NCBI GenBank assembly: GCA_043777675.1
Contig: JAYWHR010000067.1
Span: 27,133-91,132 of the forward strand
DNA length: 64,000 nucleotides
Source: JANMDU01 sp043777675
GTDB taxonomy: Bacteria; Pseudomonadota; Gammaproteobacteria; Burkholderiales; Burkholderiaceae_C
Reading direction: 5' to 3'
In this document: one piece after another, positions 9,154 through 17,317 of the stretch
Layout of the letters: every line of letters begins with the position of its first letter
Position numbering within the stretch: the stretch's first letter is position 1
Made by a program: the position numbers and the translations under genes
Notes under the pieces: model-generated
What the model was told of the DNA's origin: nothing
Database searches by the model: none
The model's input: only the letters and a program-made list of their open reading frames with translations

Positions 9154-9776
9154 TCGTCTTGCGCTGCGTCAAGCTCAGGAAAGATCACCTCTGTGAACCC
9201 AAAGCGGGAGAAATCTTTGATCCGCATCGGGTAAAGAATCCCGTGCAAATGATCACACTCATGCTGCACAACCCGCGCATGAAAGCCATCTACCGTGCGA
9301 TCTATCGCTGCGCCGAGTTCATCAAAGCCTTGATAGCGAATTTTGGCGAATCGCTGCACGGCTCCGCGCAGGCCAGGCACACTGAGGCAGCCCTCCCAGC
9401 CGTCTTCCATGTCCTCTGCATTGGCTTGGTAGTTCAAATCAAATGCTATTGAATTTGTAGCACCTAGCGCATATTCTAAGCCGGCTACCTGCTGCTTTAC
9501 ACCTAATATTGGAGTAATAACTGGGTTAATCAGCACCGTGCGCGGCACGGGCGGCGCATCGGGGTAGCGCGGGTTAATCTGGCCGCTGCCAAAAATGACA
9601 AGTTGCAAATCTACGCCGATTTGCGGAGCTGCTAAGCCCGCGCCATTGGCAGCAGCCATCGTTTCTTGCATATCTAGCAGCAGCGCATGCAACTGCGGTG
9701 TGTTGAACTGTCTCACAGGCTGCGCAATACGCAGCAAGCGAGGGTCACCCATTTTGAGAATTTCGCGGATTGCCAT
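9150..9776 (-). CDS. def: Peptide deformylase with an in-frame repeat insertion
   Basis: Removes the N-formyl group from nascent proteins. All three motifs are intact: NGAGLAAPQIG (residues 44-54), EGCLS with metal ligand Cys130, and QHECDH (171-176) with the two histidines and the catalytic glutamate. The protein is 208 residues, against about 170-180 usual. The excess is a block at about residues 92-119, between VLINPVITPI and EDMEDGWEGCLS, where typical enzymes run almost directly on. That block is encoded by the antisense strand of the palindromic repeat (9441-9488) plus flanks and reads through in frame. It falls in the loop before motif 2, so activity is plausible. Confidence 0.93.
   Translation of the reverse strand: MAIREILKMGDPRLLRIAQPVRQFNTPQLHALLLDMQETMAAANGAGLAAPQIGVDLQLVIFGSGQINPRYPDAPPVPRTVLINPVITPILGVKQQVAGLEYALGATNSIAFDLNYQANAEDMEDGWEGCLSVPGLRGAVQRFAKIRYQGFDELGAAIDRTVDGFHARVVQHECDHLHGILYPMRIKDFSRFGFTEVIFPELDAAQDD
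9441..9488 (+). repeat. Palindromic interspersed repeat, copy 2 (inside def, antisense to it)
   Basis: Full-length copy: the first half GCTATTGAATTTGTAGC forms a GCTA/TAGC stem, the second half GCGCATATTCTAAGCCGGCT matches the family core with one change. On the def coding strand it encodes VAGLEYALGATNSIAF. Confidence 0.9.
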
Positions 9777-9782
9777 AAGGAA

Positions 9783-10193
9783 TTACTGAGCAACGCCTTG
9801 ATTGCGCATCCAATCAGCCGTTTGGAAAAAGCTCTCGCGCAGGCGAGCACGCAAGTCCTCAGGCACGGCCATCTCGCCCATGGCTCTATCCATGCAAGCG
9901 AGCCATTCATCGCGTTCTTGAATACCGATGGGCACATGCATATGCCGAGCACGCAGGCGCGGATGCCCAAATTTTTCTGTGTAATACTGCGGCCCGCCCA
10001 GCCAGCCGCAGAGAAACCAAAAAGTACGCTCGCGGGCATTCTCCAAAGATGGCCCATGCACTTGGCGCAGCCGGGCAAACTCGGGCTGCAGATCCATCAA
10101 ATCGTAAAAGCGCTCCACCAGAGCCTTCACGCGATCTTCGCCGCCAATCCATTCAAAAGGCGTTGCAAAGGCGGGTTTTTCCTGAATTTGCAT
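9783..10193 (-). CDS. Group II truncated haemoglobin
   Basis: A 136-residue globin of the trHbO type, probably for O2 or NO chemistry. Typical features: FYDLMD in helix B, the conserved W/G pattern FWFLCGWLGGPQYY and the proximal histidine region HPRLRARHMHVPIG. I place the start at the ATG at 10193 (MQIQEK); the frame is open further upstream but that extension is dissimilar to globins. Only one base separates the ATG from the stop of the Trp-rich gene, indicating translational coupling; def follows 6 bases downstream. Confidence 0.9.
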   Translation of the reverse strand: MQIQEKPAFATPFEWIGGEDRVKALVERFYDLMDLQPEFARLRQVHGPSLENARERTFWFLCGWLGGPQYYTEKFGHPRLRARHMHVPIGIQERDEWLACMDRAMGEMAVPEDLRARLRESFFQTADWMRNQGVAQ

Positions 10194-10194
10194 A

Positions 10195-10446
10195 CTACTT
10201 GCGCTTCGTACCGAGGCCAAGAGCCTCGCGATTTTTCGCCAGACGATCAGCTTTACGCTTGTCCATTTTGTCCATTGCCCTCTTCTTGGTGTATCCCGAA
10301 GCATCGGCCCAAGCCCACCAGACCACCGCCAAAACGAAAGGTGCGGCAAACCACATCCAATCTTCACTCCATTGCCACCGACCCACCGGGCCAACCTCTA
10401 AGTGCTTAAGCAACAACAAAATAACACCCACGCCAAGAAAATACAT
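10195..10446 (-). CDS. Small Trp-rich membrane protein (TIGR04438-like)
   Basis: 83 residues: two hydrophobic segments with several tryptophans (QWSEDWMWFAAPF, VVWWAWADASGYTKK) followed by a highly charged, Lys/Arg-rich cytoplasmic tail. This matches a small family common in Burkholderiales whose function is unknown. The start at 10446 (MYFLGV) is chosen over an upstream ATG because an aaggag site lies 5 bases before it. First gene of a probable unit with the truncated haemoglobin and def. Confidence 0.85.
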   Translation of the reverse strand: MYFLGVGVILLLLKHLEVGPVGRWQWSEDWMWFAAPFVLAVVWWAWADASGYTKKRAMDKMDKRKADRLAKNREALGLGTKRK

Positions 10447-10645
10447 ATCTGCTCCTTGCGCTGCCATATGTGCAGCATTGACTAAATTTTAAGCACTCGG
10501 GACACGATTCGCGCCGTCTTAGTTCGTTTGTTGGCGTTTAAGCCCACCCTGCAACCGACTGTCAACCCTTTTGCCTAAAATCACGTTAACAGCAGTGTAT
10601 TGCAATAAAGGCTCGACCCCGAGCCCAGCTCTTTGAAGGAAGACA

Positions 10646-10972
10646 ATGAAAATCCGTTTGATCACACTCTTTTCTGCCGCTACATTGCTTGCATCTGTGC
10701 AAGTGCCTGCTTTTGCAGACCAAGCGCTGGCCACCTCCAAGAATTGCATGGCTTGCCACGCAGCTGACAAAAAAATGGTGGGCCCGAGCTACAAAGATGT
10801 AGCAGCCAAATACGCCTCAGACAAAGATGCAGTGAAGATGCTGGCAGAGAAAATCCAAAAAGGTAGCACTCCCGGCAAAGGCAACTGGGGCCCCGTGCCT
10901 ATGCCAGCGAATCCTCAGGTGAGCGAAGCAGAAGCTGCGAAGCTGGCCGCGTGGGTGATGACAGTCAAGTAA
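10646..10972 (+). CDS. Periplasmic class I cytochrome c (c551/c552 type)
   Basis: Small monohaem electron carrier. Residues 1-24 form a signal peptide (cleavage after AFA), the haem site is CMACH, and the axial methionine lies in PVPMPANPQV, followed by the terminal helix LAAWVMTVK. 108 residues including the signal. A gaagga site precedes the ATG. Followed by a bidirectional terminator and tRNA-Ser on the other strand. Its partners are not identifiable from the neighbourhood. Confidence 0.93.
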   Translation: MKIRLITLFSAATLLASVQVPAFADQALATSKNCMACHAADKKMVGPSYKDVAAKYASDKDAVKMLAEKIQKGSTPGKGNWGPVPMPANPQVSEAEAAKLAAWVMTVK

Positions 10973-10990
10973 TTGCAGCTTGCGCCAAAT

Positions 10991-11018
10991 AAAAAAGCCA
11001 CCCGAGGGTGGCTTTTTT
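10991..11018. terminator. Bidirectional rho-independent terminator
   Basis: A-run, stem GCCACC with tetraloop CGAG and GGTGGC, then a T-run. Serves the cytochrome c gene on the plus strand and tRNA-Ser on the minus strand. Confidence 0.9.
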
Positions 11019-11023
11019 ATTGC

Positions 11024-11113
11024 TGGCGGAGAGGGCGGGATTCGAACCCGCGGAAAGTTTGACCCTTCGCACGCTTTCCAGGCGTGTGACTTAAACCGCT
11101 CATCCACCTCTCC
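11024..11113 (-). tRNA. tRNA-Ser (anticodon GGA)
   Basis: 90-nt class II tRNA with acceptor stem GGAGAGG/CCTCTCC, anticodon loop around CTGGAAA giving GGA, a long variable arm, T-arm GGGTTCGAATCCC and encoded CCA. Confidence 0.96.
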
Positions 11114-11193
11114 TGAAAGCGGTGCGATTATTCAAGTTGTATTGTAATGCACGGCGATAATACAAACTGTTGATCTATAGAAGGATTTTTTTG

Positions 11194-12276
11194 ATGCCTC
11201 GTGTTCATAATTTCAGTGCCGGCCCGGCGATGCTGCCGCAAGAAGTGTTGCAGCAAGCCGCTGAGGAGATGCTCGATTGGCAGGGCAGCGGGATGAGCGT
11301 CATGGAGATGAGCCACCGTGGGCCTGAATTCATTGGAATTTATGAGCGGGCGGTGGCGGATTTGCGTTCCTTACTGGCCATTCCTGAGAATTACAAAATC
11401 ATCTTTCTGCAAGGCGGCGGATTGGGCGAGAACGCGATTGTGCCGATGAACATGTTGCGCGGGAAAAGTGAGATTGACTTTGTGGTGTCGGGCACTTGGA
11501 GCGAAAAATCGGCGCAGGAAGCGGCCAAATTTGCCAAGGTGAATATTGCGGCATCTTCCAAGGCAGACGGTTTTACGCATATTCCTGATGTGACAAGCTG
11601 GAAATTAGATAGCCAAGCGGCTTACGTGCATATTTGCCAAAACGAGACGATCGATGGCGTGGAATTCCAAGGTGCCCCTGATATCGGTGATCAGATCTTG
11701 GTGAGCGATGTGTCTTCGATGATTCTCTCGCGTCCGATGGATGTGTCCAGATACGGCCTGATCTTTGGTGGGGCGCAAAAAAATATTGGCCCCGCGGGGT
11801 TGACGATTGTGATCGTGCGCGAGGATTTGCTGGGTGGGGCGCTGCCCTACACGCCCGATGTCTTCAATTACGCGGTGCAAAGCAAAGCGGATTCGATGTA
11901 CAACACGCCGCCAACGTATTCGATTTATATTGCAGGTTTGGTATTTGAATGGCTGAAAAAGCGCGGTGGCCTGGCAGCGATGCAAGTGCATAACGAAGCC
12001 AAAGCCGCCCTGCTCTATAACGCGCTGGATGCGTCAAGCTTTTACACAACCAAGGTGCAAAAAGCCTTCCGTTCACGGATGAACGTGCCTTTCTTTCTGC
12101 CAGATGAGAAGCTTTACGCGCCTTTTTTAAAAGGCGCAGATGAGCGCGGCCTATTGCAGCTTAAAGGTCATCGCAGCGTGGGCGGGCTGAGGGCGAGTAT
12201 TTACAACGCGATGCCCTTTGATGGCGTACAAGCTTTGGTCAACTATCTGGTGGAATTTGAAAAATCTCATGGCTGA
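11194..12276 (+). CDS. serC: Phosphoserine aminotransferase
   Basis: PLP enzyme of serine and pyridoxal biosynthesis. It begins MPRVHNFSAGPAMLP, the family N-terminus; the PLP lysine is in FGGAQKNIGPAG, and the C-terminal LKGHRSVGGLRASIYNAMP is conserved. The ATG at 11194 is chosen because agaagga lies upstream and the shorter form fits homologues (360 residues). The next gene, trpF, starts inside its last codons (8-base overlap), linking serine and tryptophan synthesis. Confidence 0.96.
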   Translation: MPRVHNFSAGPAMLPQEVLQQAAEEMLDWQGSGMSVMEMSHRGPEFIGIYERAVADLRSLLAIPENYKIIFLQGGGLGENAIVPMNMLRGKSEIDFVVSGTWSEKSAQEAAKFAKVNIAASSKADGFTHIPDVTSWKLDSQAAYVHICQNETIDGVEFQGAPDIGDQILVSDVSSMILSRPMDVSRYGLIFGGAQKNIGPAGLTIVIVREDLLGGALPYTPDVFNYAVQSKADSMYNTPPTYSIYIAGLVFEWLKKRGGLAAMQVHNEAKAALLYNALDASSFYTTKVQKAFRSRMNVPFFLPDEKLYAPFLKGADERGLLQLKGHRSVGGLRASIYNAMPFDGVQALVNYLVEFEKSHG

Positions 12277-12997
12277 TGCCGCTTTGAATTCCTTTCACCG
12301 CACTCGTATCAAAATTTGCGGTCTGACTCGTGAGGCGGATGTAGACGCTGCCGTGCAAGCCGGTGCGGATGCGATTGGCTTTGTGCTGTATGCCAAAAGC
12401 CCACGCGCTGTGAGCTATGCGCGGGCCTGTGAGCTGGCGCGCCGCCTGCCAACATTCGTCACACCCGTGCTCTTGTATGTGAATGAAGATACTCCTAATT
12501 TAATAGCACTCCACGCAATAAATACGCCGGCTACACCTCGTTTTTTGCTCCAATTTCATGGTGATGAGAGCCCTGAGCAATGTGCAGCGGCTCAAATGCC
12601 CTTCATGCGCGCTGCACGTATTCCGCTCGGTGGCGAGGCTGGCTTCAACTTGGTAGAATTCTGCAACCACTACCACCAAGCGCAGGCTGTTTTGGTGGAT
12701 GCGCACATAGAAGGTTATGGCGGTGGTGGCAAGACTTTTGATTGGACGGCAATTCAGTGGTCACATCCACAAATAAACGCAAGCTCTCGGATCGTTTTGT
12801 CTGGTGGGCTCTCAACAGCAAACATCGCCGCTGCAATTAGTCACGTGCGGCCTTGGGCCGTGGATGTGAGCTCGGGTGTTGAGGAGGACGATCCCCAAGG
12901 TGGGACATTCAAAGGCCTCAAATGCCCGAAAAAAATCAATCAGTTCATCGCAGCAGTGCGCTTAGCGGATGAACGCATTTCAAAGTCTATAAAGTGA
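12269..12997 (+). CDS. trpF: Phosphoribosylanthranilate isomerase carrying a repeat-derived segment
   Basis: TIM-barrel enzyme of tryptophan synthesis. The N-terminal RIKICGLTREADVDAA, the LLQFHGDE strand, the FDW segment and the C-terminal DVSSGVE phosphate-binding loop are present. 242 residues is longer than the usual 200-225. Residues of about 77-89 (LIALHAINTPAT) are encoded by the palindromic repeat, between the VTPVLLYVN strand and LLQFHGDE. The start overlaps serC by 8 bases and its TGA overlaps the GTG start of trpB. Confidence 0.94.
   Translation: MADAALNSFHRTRIKICGLTREADVDAAVQAGADAIGFVLYAKSPRAVSYARACELARRLPTFVTPVLLYVNEDTPNLIALHAINTPATPRFLLQFHGDESPEQCAAAQMPFMRAARIPLGGEAGFNLVEFCNHYHQAQAVLVDAHIEGYGGGGKTFDWTAIQWSHPQINASSRIVLSGGLSTANIAAAISHVRPWAVDVSSGVEEDDPQGGTFKGLKCPKKINQFIAAVRLADERISKSIK
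12497..12534 (+). repeat. Palindromic interspersed repeat, copy 3 (inside trpF, sense)
   Basis: AATAGCACTCCACGCA followed by a variant core ending ACGCCGGCTACA. Very close to the copy inside the FAD oxidase gene at 38955. Reads LIALHAINTPAT in trpF. Confidence 0.8.
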
Positions 12998-14298
12998 AAC
13001 CTTACGATTTACCTGATGCGAAACGCTACGAGTTTCCCGACGAAAACGGCCATTTCGGCAAATACGGCGGCAATTTCGTGTCTGAAACTCTCTCTCACGC
13101 GATTGAAGAGCTGAAAGAGGCCTACGCCCATTACCAAAACGATCCTGAATTCATGCGTGAATTCAACTATGAACTGGCGCATTTCGTTGGCAGGCCCTCC
13201 CCGATCTATCACGCAGCAAGGATGAGCCGTGAGATGGGCGGAGCGCAGATTTATTTGAAGCGCGAAGATTTGAATCACACCGGCGCGCACAAGATCAACA
13301 ATACGATTGGGCAAGCCTTGCTCGCCAAGCGTATGGGTAAACCCCGCGTGATTGCCGAGACGGGCGCGGGCCAACATGGCGTGGCCACGGCCACGATTTG
13401 CGCGCGCTACGGGCTGGAATGCGTGGTGTACATGGGCAGCGTCGATGTGAAGCGCCAGTCGCCCAACGTGTATCGCATGAATTTGCTGGGCGCAACTGTG
13501 ATCCCCGTTGAATCGGGCAGCAAGACTCTGAAAGACGCGCTCAACGAAGCCATGCGTGATTGGGTGGCGAATGTGGATAACACTTTTTACATCATCGGTA
13601 CGGTCGCCGGGCCGCATCCTTACCCGATGATGGTGCGCGATTTTCAAAGCATCATTGGCAAGGAATGCATCGACCAGATGCCCAAGCATTTAGGTGGTGA
13701 CAAGCAACCCGATGCCGTGATTGCCTGCGTGGGCGGTGGTAGCAATGCGATGGGGATTTTTCATCCGTATATTCCATTTGAAAACACACGCTTGATCGGC
13801 GTAGAAGCCGCTGGCGAAGGTTTGGATTCAGGCAAGCACAGCGCCTCTATCCAGCGCGGCCAGCCAGGCGTGTTGCACGGCAACCGCACCTACGTGCTGC
13901 AAGACGATAACGGCCAAATCATCGAAACGCATTCCATCAGCGCCGGCTTGGATTACCCCGGCGTGGGCCCTGAGCATGCTTGGTTGTCGGATACGCGACG
14001 TGCCGAATACGTCGGCATTACGGACAAAGAAGCACTCGACGCCTTCCATTACCTGTGCCGCACTGAAGGCATCATTGCCGCACTGGAGTCAAGCCATGCT
14101 GTTGCGTATGCGATGAAGATGGCGAAAACGATGCGTGCAGATCAATCCATCTTGGTCAATCTCTCAGGGCGTGGTGATAAAGATATTGGTACAGTGGCTG
14201 ACCTGTCGGGCGCTGATTTCTATTGCAGGCCGTCTTGCCGAGGAGAATCGGTCAAGGGCGGAGCAACGAACTCTGGTGTTGTGGAGTTCAAGCGATGA
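12994..14298 (+). CDS. trpB: Tryptophan synthase beta subunit
   Basis: PLP enzyme joining indole and serine. The PLP lysine is in HTGAHKINN; the glycine-rich phosphate loop CVGGGSNAMG and the terminal serine motif NLSGRGDKD are conserved. The GTG start overlaps the trpF stop (GTGA). At 434 residues it is longer than the usual 395-400: after GRGDKDIGTVADLSG there is an additional tail of about 30 residues with two cysteines (CRPSCRGES). The trpA start overlaps its stop (ATGA). Confidence 0.96.
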   Translation: MKPYDLPDAKRYEFPDENGHFGKYGGNFVSETLSHAIEELKEAYAHYQNDPEFMREFNYELAHFVGRPSPIYHAARMSREMGGAQIYLKREDLNHTGAHKINNTIGQALLAKRMGKPRVIAETGAGQHGVATATICARYGLECVVYMGSVDVKRQSPNVYRMNLLGATVIPVESGSKTLKDALNEAMRDWVANVDNTFYIIGTVAGPHPYPMMVRDFQSIIGKECIDQMPKHLGGDKQPDAVIACVGGGSNAMGIFHPYIPFENTRLIGVEAAGEGLDSGKHSASIQRGQPGVLHGNRTYVLQDDNGQIIETHSISAGLDYPGVGPEHAWLSDTRRAEYVGITDKEALDAFHYLCRTEGIIAALESSHAVAYAMKMAKTMRADQSILVNLSGRGDKDIGTVADLSGADFYCRPSCRGESVKGGATNSGVVEFKR

Positions 14299-15104
14299 GC
14301 CGTATCCAAAATTGCATGGCGGCATTGAAAGCACAAAATCGCCAAGCCCTGATCCCCTACGTCACCGCCGGCTTCCCTTACCGAGACATCACACCTGATT
14401 TGATGCATGCGATGGTCGGCGCAGGCGCAGACATCATTGAACTCGGCGTTCCGTTTTCCGACCCTTCAGCCGACGGCCCCGTGATCCAAAAGGCTGGGGA
14501 TCGCGCCTTGGCACTTGGCATCGGCATGACGCAAGTGCTCGATATGGTCAAAACCTTCCGCACGAAAGATGCCAACACACCTGTGGTGCTCATGGGCTAT
14601 GCGAACCCGGTAGAACGCTATGACTTGAAGCACGGTGCAGATGCGTTCATTCGAGATGCCGCAGCTGCAGGCGTAGATGGCGTGCTCATTGTGGACTACC
14701 CGCCCGAGGAATGCGCAGAGTTTGCTACAAAACTAAGAGCAGCCAACCTCGATCTGATTTTCCTACTCGCCCCAACGTCCACCGAGAAACGCATGAAGTT
14801 GGTTGGCTCCCTAGCCAGCGGCTATGTCTATTACGTATCACTCAAGGGTGTAACGGGCTCTGGCGCATTGGATACACAAGCCGTCTCACTTGCCGTGCCG
14901 CACATCAAACAGTTCGTGAACGTTCCCGTTGGTGTGGGTTTCGGCATCCGCGATGCCGCCTCGGCCAAAGCAGTAGCGGCAGTCAGCGATGCCGTGGTGA
15001 TCGGCAGCCGCTTGATCCAGCTTATTGAAGATCAACCGCATGAAAAAGTCGCTTCTACGGCGGCTCAGTTTTTGCGGGAGATTCGCATTGCGATAGACTC
15101 CTAA
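14295..15104 (+). CDS. trpA: Tryptophan synthase alpha subunit
   Basis: Cleaves indole-3-glycerol phosphate in complex with TrpB. TIM barrel with the conserved LIPYVTAGFP, the catalytic glutamate in IIELGVPFSDPSADGP and the catalytic aspartate in GVLIVDYPPEE; a glycine-rich phosphate site (GVGFGIRDAASA) follows. 269 residues. The start at 14295 in the ATGA overlap with trpB is used in preference to an upstream in-frame start inside trpB. Confidence 0.96.
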   Translation: MSRIQNCMAALKAQNRQALIPYVTAGFPYRDITPDLMHAMVGAGADIIELGVPFSDPSADGPVIQKAGDRALALGIGMTQVLDMVKTFRTKDANTPVVLMGYANPVERYDLKHGADAFIRDAAAAGVDGVLIVDYPPEECAEFATKLRAANLDLIFLLAPTSTEKRMKLVGSLASGYVYYVSLKGVTGSGALDTQAVSLAVPHIKQFVNVPVGVGFGIRDAASAKAVAAVSDAVVIGSRLIQLIEDQPHEKVASTAAQFLREIRIAIDS

Positions 15105-15159
15105 TCGCCTCAATCACTTAAATTCACGACTTCAACCTACCACCTTTCGGAGACTTGAT

Positions 15160-16032
15160 ATGTCTTGGCTAGAAAAACTCCTGCCCTCAAGAATTGAGCA
15201 AACTGACCCAACAGAGCGGCGCAGTATTCCTGAAGGGCTGTGGACGAAATGCCCGGCTTGTGAAGCGGTGCTTTTCAAGACCGATTTGGAGCACAGCCAA
15301 ATGGTATGCCCGAAGTGCGGTCATCACCACCGCATTGGTGCACGCGCACGGCTTAGCGCTTTTTTAGATGCAGAAGGTCGCTACGAAATTGGGCAGGAAA
15401 TCATCCCAGTCGATGCGCTCAAGTTCAAAGACAGTCGCAAATATTCAGAGCGTTTGAAACAAGCGATGAACGAGACCGGTGAGACAGATGCTCTGATTGT
15501 GATGGGTGGCGCAGTTCGCAGCCTCGAGGTGGTTGCCGCTTGCTTTGAATTCGATTTTATGGGCGGCTCTATGGGCTCGGTCGTGGGCGAGCGCTTTGTG
15601 CGCGGTGTAGAAACCGCCGTTGAGCAAAAAGTACCTTTCATCTGCTTCACAGCTACGGGAGGAGCGCGCATGCAAGAGGGCTTGCTATCGCTGATGCAAA
15701 TGGCCAAAACCAATGCTGCGCTTACCCGCCTTGCCAAAAAAGGTCTGCCTTACATCAGTGTGCTCACCGATCCAACGATGGGCGGCGTGAGCGCCGGTTT
15801 TGCTTTCGTCGGTGATGTGGTGATTGCAGAGCCGAAAGCCCTGATTGGCTTTGCCGGCCCGCGCGTGATTGAAAACACCGTGCGCCAGACCTTGCCTGAA
15901 GGCTTCCAGCGCGCGGAATTCCTCGTCGAGAAAGGCGCTGTAGATTTCATTTGTGATCGCCGCGAACTGCGCGCAAAAATTGCTTCCGTGCTGGCCATGC
16001 TGCAGCGCCAGCCCGCAGAGGCTGTTTCCTAA
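15160..16032 (+). CDS. accD: Acetyl-CoA carboxylase carboxyltransferase beta subunit
   Basis: Forms with AccA the carboxyltransferase that makes malonyl-CoA. The N-terminal zinc ribbon has CPAC and CPKCG, followed by a crotonase-fold domain with FTATGGARMQEG and TDPTMGGVSAGFAF. 290 residues is typical. It follows trpA by 55 bases with a cggaga ribosome binding site, the standard trpBA-accD arrangement in many proteobacteria. Confidence 0.97.
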   Translation: MSWLEKLLPSRIEQTDPTERRSIPEGLWTKCPACEAVLFKTDLEHSQMVCPKCGHHHRIGARARLSAFLDAEGRYEIGQEIIPVDALKFKDSRKYSERLKQAMNETGETDALIVMGGAVRSLEVVAACFEFDFMGGSMGSVVGERFVRGVETAVEQKVPFICFTATGGARMQEGLLSLMQMAKTNAALTRLAKKGLPYISVLTDPTMGGVSAGFAFVGDVVIAEPKALIGFAGPRVIENTVRQTLPEGFQRAEFLVEKGAVDFICDRRELRAKIASVLAMLQRQPAEAVS

Positions 16033-16051
16033 ATTCATCTCACGAGTAACT

Positions 16052-16684
16052 GTGGTTCTGAACAATCTTCCGCTCTTTCCTCTTGGCTCGGTGCTCTATC
16101 CAGGCTCCGTGCTTGCGCTGCGCATTTTTGAAGTGCGTTATCTCGATATGATTCGCCGGTGCATAGAAAATGACGCACCCTTCGGTATCGTCAGCCTCAT
16201 ACAAGGCAAAGAAGTGGCCAAGCCGGGGCTCCACGAGTCCTTCGCGCAAGTAGGCACTATCGCCACAATCACGCAGCATGAATCGCCGCAACCTGGCCTG
16301 CGTGTGATCCGCTGCCTCGGCCAGCAGCGCTTTCGCACTTCGCGCGTCGAACGCCTAAAACATGGCCTGTGGGTTGCCGATGTAACTTATTTGCCGGAAG
16401 ACTCTGTGGTGAGTGTGCCGCAGGAGTTGGCCTCATGCCGCAGCCTGTTTGAAAGCGTGCTTTCGCGCATGCCCGAGGATACGCAAGCTGATCTGTTCCC
16501 AGGGCAAGCTAGCCTTGCGCAATTGTCTGATTGCAGTTGGCTGGCCAACCGCTGGTGTCAGTTGCTGCCGCTGCCCCTTGAGATGAAGCAACGCTTGCTA
16601 GAGCTCGACAGCCCACTCATCCGCTTGGAGCTGGTCAGCGATCTGCTAGACAAGCTCGGCCTGAGCGAGCCAAGCGCCTCGTGA
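16052..16684 (+). CDS. LON N-terminal-domain protein
   Basis: A stand-alone LON substrate-binding domain of 210 residues, without ATPase or peptidase: it begins LPLFPLGSVLYPGSVLALRIFE, followed by the conserved GIVSL and GT-AT-I segments. Such proteins are annotated as peptidase S16-like; their role is not established. The GTG start at 16052 is chosen because the upstream open frame lies inside accD. It runs on from accD with a 19-base gap. Confidence 0.85.
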   Translation: MVLNNLPLFPLGSVLYPGSVLALRIFEVRYLDMIRRCIENDAPFGIVSLIQGKEVAKPGLHESFAQVGTIATITQHESPQPGLRVIRCLGQQRFRTSRVERLKHGLWVADVTYLPEDSVVSVPQELASCRSLFESVLSRMPEDTQADLFPGQASLAQLSDCSWLANRWCQLLPLPLEMKQRLLELDSPLIRLELVSDLLDKLGLSEPSAS

Positions 16685-16689
16685 CCACT

Positions 16690-16730
16690 ATAAAATCTAT
16701 AGCACTCAGCGCATATTCTATGCCGGCTAT
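16690..16730 (+). repeat. Palindromic interspersed repeat, copy 4 (intergenic, forward)
   Basis: TATAGCACTCA followed by the exact core GCGCATATTCTATGCCGGCT. Lies in the 72-base gap between the LON-domain gene and the polysaccharide locus and marks the left limit of a stretch of about 18.6 kb without copies. Confidence 0.88.
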
Positions 16731-16756
16731 ATGCCATTTTTTCTTTAATAATCACT

Positions 16757-17317
16757 GTGAAACGTTGTTTTGATCTACTGCTAGCGCTGATCGCCTTGAG
16801 CGTTCTCATCTGGCCCATGCTGCTGGTGGCCATTGCCGTGCGCCTCACTTCCAAAGGCCCAGCCCTCTATTGGTCTGATCGCGTCGGCAAAGGCAACTCT
16901 CTGTTCAGAATGCCAAAATTCCGCAGCATGCGCACAGACACCCCCGCTGTCGCCACGCATTTGCTGGGCAACCCTAGAGCATGGCTCACCCCCATCGGCT
17001 CCTTCATTCGTAAAACTAGCCTCGACGAGCTCCCCCAACTGTGGTGCATCCTGAGTGGCGACATGAGCTTCGTCGGCCCCCGCCCTGCACTTTTCAATCA
17101 GCACGATTTGATTGAGTTGCGCACAGCTCAAGGCATTCACGCCCTTGTGCCAGGCCTCACAGGTTGGGCGCAAATCAATGGTCGAGACGAACTCTCCATC
17201 CTAGATAAAGTCAGTTTCGATGCCGCTTACTTGCGAACACGCAGTCTCGCGCTAGATATTCAAATCATCTGGCGTACTTTCACCCAAGCGCTGCAATCAA
17301 GAGGCGTATCCCACTGA
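16757..17317 (+). CDS. PglC/WcaJ-type phosphoglycosyl transferase (initiating sugar transferase)
   Basis: Monotopic membrane enzyme that transfers a sugar-1-phosphate to undecaprenyl phosphate to begin glycan assembly. 186 residues, the short PglC-like form: one N-terminal hydrophobic re-entrant segment (residues 5-27), then the catalytic FRMPKFRSMR region, DELPQLWCILSGDMSFVGPRP, and PGLTGWAQINGRD. GTG start. The next gene begins in a TGATG overlap. Its sugar is unknown; the adjacent PglF-like dehydratase suggests a modified UDP-HexNAc. Confidence 0.93.
   Translation: MKRCFDLLLALIALSVLIWPMLLVAIAVRLTSKGPALYWSDRVGKGNSLFRMPKFRSMRTDTPAVATHLLGNPRAWLTPIGSFIRKTSLDELPQLWCILSGDMSFVGPRPALFNQHDLIELRTAQGIHALVPGLTGWAQINGRDELSILDKVSFDAAYLRTRSLALDIQIIWRTFTQALQSRGVSH

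Noticed and set aside
9687..10492. Long plus-strand open frames opposite the truncated haemoglobin and Trp-rich genes
   Set aside because: They are antisense to well-supported genes and have no recognisable features.
10519..10770. 83-residue minus-strand frame overlapping the cytochrome c start
   Set aside because: Opposite to the signal-peptide coding region of a clear gene and without homology.
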